Positions 20,771-29,454 are shown, counted from the first letter of the stretch. The stretch is DNA of 54,487 bases from CALJUZ01 sp003387805 (GCA_937975235.1 CALJUZ010000009.1:1-54487), one strand, 5' to 3'. The notes: generated by a model not told the origin, from the letters alone. Numbers and translations are program-made.

Positions 20771-20877
20771 GAGGCCGCGGCCCCTTTCCCCCAACGAGCC
20801 GCACCCGCCGGGCCGCGCCCGGCAAGGGGGGCGGCCGCGTGCAACCGCGTCGCAACAATGTTTTCCATAGCGCTTTC

Positions 20878-20906
20878 ATCCTAGCACAGCGGTTTATCGG
20901 TGTCTA
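20878..20906 (-). promoter_or_regulatory. Promoter of the helicase unit
   Basis: On the minus strand, -35 TAGACA (20901-20906) and -10 TAGGAT (20878-20883) are 17 bp apart. The spacer, orientation and lower GC content of this segment support a vegetative promoter. Confidence 0.55.
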
Positions 20907-20966
20907 CCGAGGGCTTGGCCCCGGCGGCGCCGGCCCGGCCTGCTCACCGGCGGCGCGGCCGGCGCG

Positions 20967-20993
20967 TGGTATAATGAACGCGCCCACGGGAGG
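20967..20993 (+). promoter_or_regulatory. Extended -10 promoter and RBS of queG
   Basis: TATAAT at 20970-20975 is preceded by TG at 20967-20968 (extended -10). No good -35 is visible. GGGAGG at 20988-20993 is the ribosome site, seven bases before ATG 21001, leaving a very short leader. Confidence 0.6.
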
Positions 20994-21000
20994 CGCCGTT

Positions 21001-22131
21001 ATGTCTCTGGAAACCGACATCAAAGCGTACGCCCGCCGCGTCGGCTTCGACGTGGTGGCCATCGGCCGCGCCGAGCCGTACATCGAAGCGGCCCGGGAGC
21101 TGGCCCGCCGCCGGGAGCGGGGCCACTACCCCGCCTTCACCGAAGCGGACATCGCGCTGCGCTGCGACCCGCAGCGGCTGCTGCCCTCGGCCCGCTCGGT
21201 CATCGCCCTCGGCGTTTCCTATCTTACCTCGGATCGGTCCCGCCCCTCCCGCTCGGGCGACGATCCGAAAGGCCAGCTGTCCCGCTACGCGTGGGGCCTG
21301 GACTATCATCCCATCCTGCGGGAGCGCATGCAGCGGCTCATCGACTACCTGGAGGAGCGGGCGCCGGGCATGGTGGAGGCGCAAGCGTACGTGGACACCG
21401 GGCCGCCCGTGGACCGCGAAGTGGCCGCCAAGGCGGGCCTGGGCTGGTTCGGCAAAAACGCGTGCCTGTACGTGCCCGGCTACGGCTCGTGGGTGTTTCT
21501 CGGGGAAATTTTTACCAACCTCGACCTGGCGCCCGACCCCCATGTGACGCTGGACTGCGGCGCATGCGACCGCTGCATCCGGGCCTGCCCCACCGGCGCC
21601 ATCATCGAGCCCTTCTACGTCGATCCGAACCGGTGCATCTCCCACCTGACGCAGATGAAGGGGCCCATCCCCGTGGAGCTGCGGGAACGCATGGGCCTGC
21701 GGGTGTGGGGCTGCGACGTGTGCCAGCAGGTGTGCCCGTGGAACGACGACGCGCAGGTGGCCGACCGGCCCGAGTTCCGCCCCGTGCCCGGGCTGGACCC
21801 GGCGCCGTCGCTCATCGACATGCTGCACATGTCCACCGGCAAGTTCAAGCGCCGCTTCGGCCGCACCGCGGCCGCCTGGCGGGGCAAAAAGACGCTGCAG
21901 CGCAACGCGGCCGTCGCGCTGGGCAACACCCGCAATCCCCGGGTGGTGCCCGCCCTGGCCCGGGCGCTGCGGGAAGACCCGAAGCCCCTGGTGCGCGGCG
22001 CCGCGGCCTGGGCCCTGGGCCGCATCGGCGGCGAAGAAGCCCGGGCCGCGTTGGAGCAGGCCCGGGCCGTGGAACACGACCCGTACGTCCTGGATGAAAT
22101 CCAAAGCGCCCTGGCGCGCCGGGCGGAATAG
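21001..22131 (+). CDS. queG: Epoxyqueuosine reductase
   Basis: QueG (376 residues) reduces epoxyqueuosine to queuosine in tRNA wobble positions using cobalamin and two [4Fe-4S] clusters. The ferredoxin-like cysteines are C186, C189, C192 and C196 in CGACDRCIRACPTGA, with C238, C241 and C245 in CDVCQQVCPWN and a further C212. The proposed catalytic aspartate is D132 in AYVDTGP. The C-terminus has HEAT-like helices (LVRGAAAWALGRIGG). ATG 21001 follows GGGAGG. Requirement for a cobamide fits the PduO-type adenosyltransferase found 5 kb away. It converges on the threonine aldolase gene with 6 bp between stops. Confidence 0.95.
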   Translation: MSLETDIKAYARRVGFDVVAIGRAEPYIEAARELARRRERGHYPAFTEADIALRCDPQRLLPSARSVIALGVSYLTSDRSRPSRSGDDPKGQLSRYAWGLDYHPILRERMQRLIDYLEERAPGMVEAQAYVDTGPPVDREVAAKAGLGWFGKNACLYVPGYGSWVFLGEIFTNLDLAPDPHVTLDCGACDRCIRACPTGAIIEPFYVDPNRCISHLTQMKGPIPVELRERMGLRVWGCDVCQQVCPWNDDAQVADRPEFRPVPGLDPAPSLIDMLHMSTGKFKRRFGRTAAAWRGKKTLQRNAAVALGNTRNPRVVPALARALREDPKPLVRGAAAWALGRIGGEEARAALEQARAVEHDPYVLDEIQSALARRAE

Positions 22132-22137
22132 CGCGCC

Positions 22138-23313
22138 TTACAGGCTGGCCCGCACCGCCGCGGCGATGCGGGGCACGTCCTCCATGCCAATGTGGCGGTG
22201 GGTGACGAACCGGATCCGCCGGGCGTCCCTGGGCACCCCCAGCACGCCGTGCCGCTCCAGCCGCTGCAGGAAGGCGGCCGCGGGCGTGGTCTCCTCCCCG
22301 CGGGCCGCGCTCTCGGGCACCGCAAAGACGATGATGTTGGTCTGCACCTTGGACAAGTCGATGTCGACGCCGTCCACCGCCGCCAGCTCCCGGGCGATGG
22401 CCCGGGCCACGTCGTGGTCTTCTTTCAGGCGCCGGGTCATCGTCTCCAGAGCCACGACGCCGGCCGCCGCGATCACGCCCACCTGGCGCATGCCGCCGCC
22501 CAGCAATTTCCGCATTTTGCGGGCCCGCCCGATGAAGGAGCGGGTCCCGGCCAGCACCGAGCCTACCGGCGCGGACAGCCCTTTGGAGAGCGACACCATC
22601 ACCGAGTCCACGTCGGCCGTCAGCTCCCGCACGTCCACGTCCAAGGCCGCCGCCGCGTTGAACAGCCGCGCGCCGTCCAGGTGCACCGCCAGGCCCGCCT
22701 CCCGGGCCACCGCGGCCAGCTCCCGCACGCGCCCGGGGGCCAGCACCACGCCGCCGGCCAGGTTGTGGGTGTTCTCCAGGCACAAGAGCGCCGGTTCCGG
22801 GAAGTGGATGTTGGCCGGCCGGAGCAGGGCCCGCAGCTCCTCGGGCGCCGGGTGGCCGTCCCCGCCCCGGAAAAGCCGCGGGAACAGCCCCGCGATGCGG
22901 GACAGCCCGCCCACTTCGTAATAGTAGATGTGGGACGTCTCGCCCAGCAGCACTTCCCGCCCGGGCTCGCTGTGGGTCAGCAGGGCCACCAGGTTGGCCA
23001 TGGTGCCGCTGGGGAGAAACAGCGCCGCCTCTTTCCCCAACAAGTGCGCGGCCAGCTCCTCCAGCCCGCGCACCGTGGGATCGTCGCCGAAGACGTCGTC
23101 GCCCACCTGGGCCCGGGCCATGGCCTCCCGCATCGCCTCGGTGGGCTTGGTCACGGTATCGCTTCTCAGATCGATGATTTCATGGGCATCGGCGCCCAGG
23201 CCGCGGGAGAGGCCGCCGTCGCGCGGCCCGCCGCCCTCCGGGCGCCCCGGGGTTTTGTGGGGGCGCCGTCCCGATTCCCGGGCGGGCCCGCCGGTTTCAA
23301 ACGTCGTCGCCAA
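22138..23313 (-). CDS. Low-specificity L-threonine aldolase
   Basis: This fold-type-I PLP enzyme cleaves threonine or allo-threonine to glycine and acetaldehyde. The N-terminal signature IDLRSDTVTKPTEAM, VGDDVFGDDPTV, LDGARLFNAAA and the Schiff-base lysine K244 in VSLSKGLSAPVGS are clear. The conserved part begins at residue 46, but no ATG, GTG or TTG lies between it and the TTG at 23313. The gene therefore appears to start 17 bases inside the preceding secreted-protein gene, with a Gly/Pro/Arg-rich 45-residue extension; the start is the weakest part of the call. It converges with queG. Confidence 0.88.
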   Translation of the reverse strand: MATTFETGGPARESGRRPHKTPGRPEGGGPRDGGLSRGLGADAHEIIDLRSDTVTKPTEAMREAMARAQVGDDVFGDDPTVRGLEELAAHLLGKEAALFLPSGTMANLVALLTHSEPGREVLLGETSHIYYYEVGGLSRIAGLFPRLFRGGDGHPAPEELRALLRPANIHFPEPALLCLENTHNLAGGVVLAPGRVRELAAVAREAGLAVHLDGARLFNAAAALDVDVRELTADVDSVMVSLSKGLSAPVGSVLAGTRSFIGRARKMRKLLGGGMRQVGVIAAAGVVALETMTRRLKEDHDVARAIARELAAVDGVDIDLSKVQTNIIVFAVPESAARGEETTPAAAFLQRLERHGVLGVPRDARRIRFVTHRHIGMEDVPRIAAAVRASL

Positions 23314-24310
23314 TGATGAACACCACCGCCCAGCGACCTAGAAAGTCGTATTTTTGCAGCTCCCGCCGAATGCGCTGGGCGTCGGCGACGCTGACGATGA
23401 CGCTGGCCCGGAACGGGTCGTCCACGACGCCGACGGCCTCCACGATGAGCGGCAGCCGGTACGGATACTGCTCGTGCACCGCCAGCCGCATGTTGCGCAC
23501 GGCCTCCTCGGGATCGTACATGTAGCCCACCAGCCCGCGCCCGATGACGACGCTCTTGTCGGCTTCCACGCCCGAGTAGACGATGTTGCCCTCCTCGTCC
23601 ACGATGCGCGGCGACATGCCCCGCCGCACGCCCAGGCCCCGGGCGTCCACCACCAGCCCGGTGAACACGTGGCCGTGGCGGCGGATCAGCTCCTCCCACT
23701 GGGCGGCCAGCTGCTGGGGACGGTCGTCCACCCTGCGCAGCGAGACGTTGTCCCACCAGACGCCGCCCCGGGCCACGGCGCCCACCACGGCGGTCACCGG
23801 GCCTGAGCGGGACGCGACGAACTCCATTTCCACGCGCTCCCAGCCGCCCCCGCCTTCCAGGCCCCGGTGCAGCCGCTGGCCCGTGCCGCCGTCCTGCCAG
23901 TCCACGCCCAGCACCGCCACCGCCGGCACGTCGCTGCGCACCCAGCCGGACAAGACGTAGCGCCCGCCCTCCACCACTTCAATGCCCGACTGCCGCCACG
24001 CCATCTCCCGCTCGCGCCCGCCGCTGTACAGCAGGCCGGACGCCCGGCCTTCGTACGCCCGGCTGGTATCGCGCCGGGGCCACTCCACGTTGACCGGCAC
24101 CCAGCCTGCGGGCGTGGCGCCGCCCGCCTCAAAGCCGGGATTGGTCAAGAGATTGACCTCGTACAGTTCCTGCGCCGAGGCCGCGAAGCCGCCGCCCGGC
24201 CCCGCCGGGCCCGCCGCGGCCAGTATGACCACCAGCAGGACGAAAGCCGCGGCCGATGCGGCGGCGGCCCGCCGCGCCATGTTCTTCAGGACACGCGTGC
24301 GCTGCATCAT
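23297..24310 (-). CDS. Secreted protein with CBM-like and FlgT-like domains
   Basis: This 337-residue exported protein has a basic N-terminus, hydrophobic segment AAAFVLLVVILAAAG and probable cleavage near ASAQEL. Residues about 55-175 look like a carbohydrate-binding beta-sandwich of the CBM_4_9/CenC type (NLLTNPGFEAGG, GWVPVNVEW, GGRYVLSGWVRS, VWWDNVSLRR). The C-terminal ~130 residues (TGLVVDARGLGVRRGMSPRI, EEGNIVYSG, GYMYDPEEA) recall the domain seen in FlgT/LPP20-type envelope proteins. Both assignments are from sequence feel and of moderate certainty. Start choice among ATG 24325, 24310 and 24307 is unclear; 24310 leaves room after GGGAGG. It lies between M32 carboxypeptidase and threonine aldolase, overlapping the latter by 17 bases. 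Confidence 0.65.
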   Translation of the reverse strand: MMQRTRVLKNMARRAAAASAAAFVLLVVILAAAGPAGPGGGFAASAQELYEVNLLTNPGFEAGGATPAGWVPVNVEWPRRDTSRAYEGRASGLLYSGGREREMAWRQSGIEVVEGGRYVLSGWVRSDVPAVAVLGVDWQDGGTGQRLHRGLEGGGGWERVEMEFVASRSGPVTAVVGAVARGGVWWDNVSLRRVDDRPQQLAAQWEELIRRHGHVFTGLVVDARGLGVRRGMSPRIVDEEGNIVYSGVEADKSVVIGRGLVGYMYDPEEAVRNMRLAVHEQYPYRLPLIVEAVGVVDDPFRASVIVSVADAQRIRRELQKYDFLGRWAVVFIIGDDV

Positions 24311-24332
24311 CGGCTGACAACGCATCCTCCCG

Positions 24333-25832
24333 CTACAGCCCGTAAATCTCCGTGTACTTGGTCGTGAGGTACGTCAAATACGGCCGGCTGTCCAGCTCGC
24401 GGCCGGTCACCCGCCGCACCAGCTCCATGGGCGGATACATGGAGCCGTACCGGTGCACGTGCTCGTTCATCCACGTCCGCAGCGCGTCAAACCGGCCCGC
24501 CCGGATCTGCTCCGGAATGTCCGGCACGTCCTGGAGCGCCTGCTCGTAAAACTGCACGCTGAGCACGTTGCCCAGGGTGTAGGTGGGGAAGTAGCCGAAG
24601 CTGCCGCCGGACCAGTGGATGTCCTGCAGCACGCCCTGCGCGTCGGTGGCCGGCACGACGCCCAGGTAGGCCTTCATTTTCTCGTTCCACGCCTCGGGCA
24701 GCTCCAACACTTTCAGCCGCTCCGCGATGAGCTCCCGTTCCAGGTCGAAGCGGACGAAAATGTGCATGTTGTACGTCAGCTCGTCGGCCTCCACCCGGAT
24801 GAGCGACGGCTCCACCCGGTTGACGGCCTTGTACAGCGCGTCCAGCTCCACCGCGGCCAGCTCGGGGAAGCGCTCCTTCACCTTGGGCAGCAGCCACTCC
24901 CAAAAATTCCGGGAGCGCCCCACCACATTCTCCCACAGCCGGGACTGAGACTCGCCGATGCCCAAGGAGCTGCGCCAGTTCAGGGGCGTGCCGTCCACGC
25001 CCGCGGGCGTTCCCTGCGCGTGCATGCCGTGACCCGCCTCGTGCAGCGTGGAAAACAGCGCCGAGGCCCAGTCGTCCTCGAACACGCGCGTCGTGATGCG
25101 CACGTCGTTGCGGGAAAAGCTGATGGTGAACGGATGGGCCGACTCGTCCAGGCGGCCCCGCTCCATGTCGTAGCCGATGGCCCGCAGCACGTCCAGGTTG
25201 AGCTCCCACTGCCGCTGCTTGTCAAAACGCCCCTTCAGCGGCCCGTCGTCCACCTGGGGCGCTGCGGCCACCGCCTCCACCAGCGGCACCAGCTCCCGCT
25301 TGAGCTCCGCGAACACTTCCTCCACCGCCTTGGTCGGCATCTCGGGCTCGAACTGATCCAGCAGCGCGTCGTAGCGGTCCTCCTGGTAGCCCAGCCGCTC
25401 GGCCTTTTCGATGGTCAGCGCGACCAGCTTTTCCAAATGCGGCGCGAAGCGGGGAAAATCGTTCTCTTCCCGGGCTTTGCGCCACGCCTCGGTAGCCAGC
25501 ACCGACTCCCGGGCCAGCTCCTCCACCAGCCGGGGCGGCAGCTTCCGCGACTGCTCGAACAAGTGGGCCGCGTGCCGCACGTACAGCGCGTGATACGAGT
25601 CCGGGTCGGCGTCTTTGTATTCGGCCTTGAGCGACTCCAGCAGCTCGCCCACCTCGTCCGCGGTCCACTTCTCGTGGGCCAGGCGGGCCAGCACCGACAA
25701 ATGCTCGGCCCGGTCCTGCCCGCCCCCCGCCGGCATGTACGTCTCTTGATCCCACACCATGACGGATTTGGCCGCGTTGAGCGCGCGCAGCTCCGCCACG
25801 ACGGTTTCCAGCTTCTTAAACGCCTCCGACAC
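24333..25832 (-). CDS. M32 (Taq-type) metallocarboxypeptidase
   Basis: This 499-residue zinc carboxypeptidase releases C-terminal amino acids in the cytoplasm; the family is common in thermophiles. The zinc motif is HEAGH at 264-268 (STLHEAGHGMHAQG), the third ligand is probably E294 in GIGESQSRLWEN, and the family motifs RNDVRITTRVFEDD, SGGSFGYFPTYTLGN and RVEADELTYNMHIFVRF are intact. GTG 25832 follows CGGAGTGAAAAC. Length is normal. It is upstream of the secreted-protein gene by 22 bp, suggesting co-transcription. Confidence 0.95.
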   Translation of the reverse strand: MSEAFKKLETVVAELRALNAAKSVMVWDQETYMPAGGGQDRAEHLSVLARLAHEKWTADEVGELLESLKAEYKDADPDSYHALYVRHAAHLFEQSRKLPPRLVEELARESVLATEAWRKAREENDFPRFAPHLEKLVALTIEKAERLGYQEDRYDALLDQFEPEMPTKAVEEVFAELKRELVPLVEAVAAAPQVDDGPLKGRFDKQRQWELNLDVLRAIGYDMERGRLDESAHPFTISFSRNDVRITTRVFEDDWASALFSTLHEAGHGMHAQGTPAGVDGTPLNWRSSLGIGESQSRLWENVVGRSRNFWEWLLPKVKERFPELAAVELDALYKAVNRVEPSLIRVEADELTYNMHIFVRFDLERELIAERLKVLELPEAWNEKMKAYLGVVPATDAQGVLQDIHWSGGSFGYFPTYTLGNVLSVQFYEQALQDVPDIPEQIRAGRFDALRTWMNEHVHRYGSMYPPMELVRRVTGRELDSRPYLTYLTTKYTEIYGL

Positions 25833-25978
25833 GTTTTCACTCCGTTCGCAAAATGCGCTGCCCGCCCGGCGGCCCGGGCGCGGTGGTCCGGCGCCGGCTC
25901 GGGCGCCGTGCTAGTTGAAATTCTGGGGCCGGCCGGCGGTTCCTGCAAAAACCGGGGGCCGCGGCGGCCTGGCATCCG

Positions 25979-26017
25979 AAAAAAGCGAAAGGCGTCCGCC
26001 GGCCGCGCGAACGCCTT
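25979..26017 (-). terminator. Rho-independent terminator of trxA
   Basis: On the minus strand, arms AAGGCGT and ACGCCTT with a GC-rich 15-nt loop are followed by TCGCTTTTTT. It lies 30 bp past the thioredoxin stop. Confidence 0.8.
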
Positions 26018-26046
26018 GAAAAACAACCCCCGCCTGAAACCGATGC

Positions 26047-26373
26047 TTAAGCGATGGCCGCCTCCAGCTTGGCCTTCAGCATCTCCTTCGGCATCGCGCC
26101 GATGATGCGCTCCACTTCCTCGCCGTTTTTGAACACGATGAGCGTGGGAATGCTCATGACGCGGTAGCGGATGGCGGTGTTCTGGTTCTCGTCCGTGTTG
26201 AGCTTGTAGACGGTGATGCGGTCCGCCATCTCCTCGGCCAGTTCCTCCAAGATGGGGGCGATGCGCAGGCACGGGCCGCACCACGGCGCCCAGAAGTCCA
26301 CCACGATGGCGCCCTCGCCCTGCACCACCTTCTCATCGAATTCGGCATCGGTGATGTTGACAATGTTTGCCAC
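26047..26373 (-). CDS. trxA: Thioredoxin
   Basis: This cytoplasmic dithiol-disulfide oxidoreductase has 108 residues. The redox motif WCGPC is in VVDFWAPWCGPCLRIAP near residue 30, and the cis-proline loop is MSIPTLIVFKNGE near residue 73. GTG 26373 is chosen: it sits eight bases after AAAAGGAGG, while GTG 26379 would be only two bases away. It is transcribed alone between a TATAAT promoter and a terminator, divergent from the adenosyltransferase gene. Confidence 0.95.
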   Translation of the reverse strand: MANIVNITDAEFDEKVVQGEGAIVVDFWAPWCGPCLRIAPILEELAEEMADRITVYKLNTDENQNTAIRYRVMSIPTLIVFKNGEEVERIIGAMPKEMLKAKLEAAIA

Positions 26374-26399
26374 GCACACAACCTCCTTTTCCGTACTCC

Positions 26400-26405
26400 A
26401 TTATA
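26400..26405 (-). promoter_or_regulatory. -10 box of trxA
   Basis: TATAAT on the minus strand, 26 bp upstream of the trxA GTG. A -35 is weak (TCGCTT at a 16-bp spacing). Confidence 0.5.
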
Positions 26406-26468
26406 CCGTTTGCCGTAGGAAAAGCGACGCCTCTTCACGAAAAGCTTTCCATCCGGGAGGCATCGACT

Positions 26469-27023
26469 ATGCGAATTTATACGCGCACCGGCGACGCCGG
26501 GGAAACGGGCCTGTTTTCCGGCGCCCGGGTGAGCAAAGACGCGGCCCGCGTGGAGGCGTACGGCGCCGTGGACGAAGCCAACAGCTTCATCGGCCTGCTG
26601 CGGGCCGAGCCGCTGGACGCGGACGTGGACGCCGTGCTGAAGCAGGTGCAAAACGACTTGTTCGACCTGGGATCCGACCTGGCCACGCCCCTGGACGGGC
26701 GCAAGGCCGACGCGGTGCCCCGCATCGAAGAACGGCACGTCAAGGCGCTGGAGGAGGCCATCGACCGCTTCGACGCTGAGCTGCCCCGGCTGCGCAGCTT
26801 CATTTTGCCCGCCGGACCCCGGGCCGCGGCCCTGGCCCACGCGGCCCGCAGCGTGGTCCGCCGGGCCGAGCGCCGCACCGTCAGCCTGGCCCGGGCGGAG
26901 CGCATCTCGCCCGAGACCATCCGCTACCTGAACCGCCTGTCGGATCTGCTGTTCGTCATCGCCCGCCTGGTCGCGCACCGGGCCGGTGCCGGCGACGAGC
27001 CCTGGACGGCCGGGCCCCGCTGA
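26469..27023 (+). CDS. PduO-type cob(I)alamin adenosyltransferase
   Basis: The enzyme (184 residues) moves adenosyl from ATP to cobalamin, forming coenzyme B12. The ATP-binding N-terminus YTRTGDAGETGLFSG, VEAYGAVDEANSFIGLLRA, FILPAGPRAAALAHAARSVVRRAERR and ISPETIRYLNRLSDLLFVIAR are all family hallmarks. ATG 26469 follows GGGAGG with eight bases between. It supplies a cofactor usable by adenosyl-B12 enzymes; QueG nearby also needs a cobamide, though not necessarily the adenosyl form. It converges on the HEAT-like gene across a GC-rich hairpin. Confidence 0.93.
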   Translation: MRIYTRTGDAGETGLFSGARVSKDAARVEAYGAVDEANSFIGLLRAEPLDADVDAVLKQVQNDLFDLGSDLATPLDGRKADAVPRIEERHVKALEEAIDRFDAELPRLRSFILPAGPRAAALAHAARSVVRRAERRTVSLARAERISPETIRYLNRLSDLLFVIARLVAHRAGAGDEPWTAGPR

Positions 27024-27054
27024 CCGCCGGCCGCGGCCGGCCCGCCGCGCGCAA

Positions 27055-27078
27055 CGGCCGCCGACGAACCGGCGGCCG
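27055..27078. terminator. GC-rich hairpin between convergent genes
   Basis: Arms CGGCCGCC and GGCGGCCG with an 8-nt loop lie between the convergent adenosyltransferase and HEAT-like stops. There is no T-run on either strand, so a bidirectional terminator role is only inferred. Confidence 0.35.
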
Positions 27079-27081
27079 GGC

Positions 27082-28392
27082 TTACTCCAGATCGTGGCGC
27101 CACGACTCGATGGGCCGGGCGAATTTGTCCAGCACCTCTTCACGCCGCTTGCGGCGGCGCTCCGTCTCGGCCTCCAGCTCTTGGCGCTCCTCGGCGCTCA
27201 TCGTCTCCGCGATGAGCTCCTGCAGGCGCTGCACCACTTCCTCGTGGGCCGCCGGGTCCGACAGCGTCTCCGCGGCCGCGTCGAAGAACCGCTCCTTGTC
27301 GATGCGGGCCAGCGTCTCCAGCGCGCCCACTTGCACCCCCCGCACCCGGTCGTCCACGGCCGAGCGGACCGCGCCCGCCAGCGGCGCCGGCTCGTCCAGC
27401 AGCCGGACCAGCTTCACGGTCAGCTCCCGCACCGTGGCGTTTTCATCCCGGGTCAGCTCCTTGAGCATGTTCAACAGCGGCTCCCGCTTCGCGGCGTTCA
27501 AAATGCCGGCCATGGCCCGCCCCGCCTCATCCTCCGGCGAAAACTCCAGCAAGCCTTCCGCTTCGAAGTCCAGCAGCGCCTGGGCCGCCCGGGGCCGGGT
27601 GCGGTTGTCGACCAGCACCAGCCGGACCAAGTCCTCCACCGACGCCTTCAGGCGCCGGCGCGCCGCCGCGATAATGCCCACCTCGCGCACCCGCGCGCTG
27701 CTGTCCCGCAGCCAGCGCAGGATCAAATCGTCGCTGACGCCTTCGGAGCCTTCCAGCAGCGCGTCGTAGGACTTGCGCTCCAGGCGATCCACTTTGTCGC
27801 CGAAGGGCCGCCGGTAGAAGCGGCTCAGCTCCTCCAGCAGCGGGTCGCTCTTGCTCTTGCCCGCGAGATAAATGCCCAGGCACTGCAGCAAATAGTCGCC
27901 GGACTCCAGCGCGTGGCGCACGGGCTCGCGGGCCTGCTCCGGATCGTGGGCCAGCACGATGCGGATGAGCTCCCCGGCCAGCCAGCCTTCTTCGGTCAGC
28001 GCGATGACGTGCATCAGCGCCTGGATGGCGTCGGGGTCGTCCAGCATGCCCAGCAGCTCCTTGAACTCGTCCCGGGCCTCGTAAAACCGGTGCCGCACGT
28101 GCCGCTCCAGGTCCTTGTAAAAGTCGTCGCCCTTGACCTCGCGGAAAATGTGGCGGTAAAACTCCGCCTGGACCTCCAGCGGCTGATCGTTGAGCACGCG
28201 CAGAAAGTGCCGCGTCTTGCGCGGCAGCAGCGCCAGCTCCTTGAGCTGCTCCTTGACCGCTTCGTTGACCGCTCCGGACTCGTCATGGAGTTCTTTGAAC
28301 AGATCCTCGACACGGATCCGATACGTTTCGTTGTCCATCCGGGTCGCCGTCTTGGCCGGTCGGACCTTGTCGGTGAGAAACCCGCTGTTCAA
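27082..28392 (-). CDS. HEAT-like helical repeat protein
   Basis: A 436-residue soluble protein made almost entirely of paired amphipathic helices in HEAT/ARM style (for example DDLILRWLRDSSARVREVGIIA, TRPRAAQALLDFEAEGLLEF, NATVRELTVKLVRLLDEPAP taken as separate helices). There is no signal peptide and no catalytic motif. The C-terminus is a charged coil (AEERQELEAETERRRKRREEV). TTG 28392 follows GGGGGAAAG; ATG 28338 (MDNETYRIRVEDL) is possible but lacks a ribosome site. It is probably a scaffold; the partner is unknown. It starts 24 bp after the LolA-like gene stop, so the two are likely co-expressed. Confidence 0.75.
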   Translation of the reverse strand: MNSGFLTDKVRPAKTATRMDNETYRIRVEDLFKELHDESGAVNEAVKEQLKELALLPRKTRHFLRVLNDQPLEVQAEFYRHIFREVKGDDFYKDLERHVRHRFYEARDEFKELLGMLDDPDAIQALMHVIALTEEGWLAGELIRIVLAHDPEQAREPVRHALESGDYLLQCLGIYLAGKSKSDPLLEELSRFYRRPFGDKVDRLERKSYDALLEGSEGVSDDLILRWLRDSSARVREVGIIAAARRRLKASVEDLVRLVLVDNRTRPRAAQALLDFEAEGLLEFSPEDEAGRAMAGILNAAKREPLLNMLKELTRDENATVRELTVKLVRLLDEPAPLAGAVRSAVDDRVRGVQVGALETLARIDKERFFDAAAETLSDPAAHEEVVQRLQELIAETMSAEERQELEAETERRRKRREEVLDKFARPIESWRHDLE

Positions 28393-28416
28393 CGTCTTTC
28401 CCCCACAATCATCTTC

Positions 28417-29052
28417 TCATTCTCCCCCGGCGAACCAGTAGTCGCTGTACCGGACGGTCATGCGCGCGCCCAGACGGCTCACCGACGCCTTCTGCTCCCT
28501 GAGCACGGTGTATCCGTTGATGTTCTGAAACGTCTGCTCTACCTCGAGCATGCCCCAGGGATACTCCAGCTCCGCCTTTTCCACCAGCCATGTGCGCGCA
28601 TTGACCCAGATCCTGCCGCCTCGCGCGCCCCCCTCTCTCCGAGGGACCCCTTGAAGAACGTACACCACGTCGCCGCCGCGGCGAATTTCATCCACCAGCC
28701 GCAGATCAAAATGGTCCAAGCCTTCGCTGACTTCGAGAAGCGAGGCGGACACGTCTTCGTCGATAAACCCGGGGGCGTTGTGCAACACCAGTTCCACGCG
28801 GTCGCCGCTGCGGGTCACGTCCGCGTGAAAGTTCCAGCGCAGAAACAGCACTTCGAGCGTAATGTCCTGGCGGAAGCGCATGGCCTCCGGGCGCACGCCC
28901 GCCGCGCCGCGGACGTTCAGCACCACTTCGTCCACGGACGGCGCCGCCGCCCCCGTGCCCGGCGCCGCCAGCAGCGTGCACAGCACGGCCAGCGCGCACG
29001 CCGCCCCTAAGAGGGCGCGGACCGACCGCGCCGCCCCGACGGCCGCCCGCAC
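28417..29052 (-). CDS. Secreted LolA-like (outer-membrane lipoprotein-sorting fold) protein
   Basis: This 211-residue protein has an N-terminal export signal (hydrophobic ALLGAACALAVLCTLLAA, then AAAPSVDE). The rest is a predicted all-beta half-barrel: LEVLFLRWNFHADVTRSGD, VYVLQGVPRRE, RIWVNARTWLVEKAELEYPW and VLREQKASVSRLGARMTV alternate like strands of LolA/LolA-like sorting proteins. Such proteins occur in both diderm and monoderm Bacillota, so this is not proof of an outer membrane. A cysteine lies within the hydrophobic segment (AVLCTLLAA) but is not in a good lipobox. The GTG start is weakly supported. Confidence 0.7.
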   Translation of the reverse strand: MRAAVGAARSVRALLGAACALAVLCTLLAAPGTGAAAPSVDEVVLNVRGAAGVRPEAMRFRQDITLEVLFLRWNFHADVTRSGDRVELVLHNAPGFIDEDVSASLLEVSEGLDHFDLRLVDEIRRGGDVVYVLQGVPRREGGARGGRIWVNARTWLVEKAELEYPWGMLEVEQTFQNINGYTVLREQKASVSRLGARMTVRYSDYWFAGGE

Positions 29053-29454
29053 CGGCCCGGAGAAGGGCAGTCGCCGGCCCCGACCATCATTGCGCCCGGC
29101 ACGACGGACCCGTGTCGCGATGGGTCATCCCCCACAGTACAAGTGAGCCAATTTGCGGTCAGAGCGCCATTTTGCGGTTCTCTTCTGCACGGCTCACGCT
29201 TTCTCCTGCGTTCCGACAGTCCGACGTCGTCGGACGAGCCATGTCACGGCCGCGCCGCGGCCTTGTCCGCTCTTCTCAGTGGGAACGCCTATGGACGGGC
29301 GGGTGCTCTCGACAACCTTAGTATGTCCGAAAACGAAGCTGCGGTGTCGGGGTTTTCAGCACGGCGTCCACGGCTGCAATGTAATCTATGCCGAACCCGT
29401 TCCTCGGATGAGCCGGTGAGCAAGCCCCGGCTGCGGCCGGCCGGCGCGCCGGCG
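29053..29454. other. 402-bp spacer, AT-richer than neighbours
   Basis: No gene is supported; the frames open on the plus strand have no recognisable domain. It contains two direct copies of GCCAWTTTGCGGTY (29147-29160 and 29166-29179) and a perfect 7-bp inverted repeat GTCCGAC-GTC-GTCGGAC near 29217. Lower GC content suggests acquired or relic DNA. Confidence 0.45.
29147..29179. repeat. Two short direct repeats, possible insertion-sequence end relic
   Basis: GCCAATTTGCGGTC and GCCATTTTGCGGTT are spaced 19 bp apart. Multiple short direct repeats inside an end are typical of IS21-family termini, but no transposase remnant is visible, so this is only a suggestion. Confidence 0.25.
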
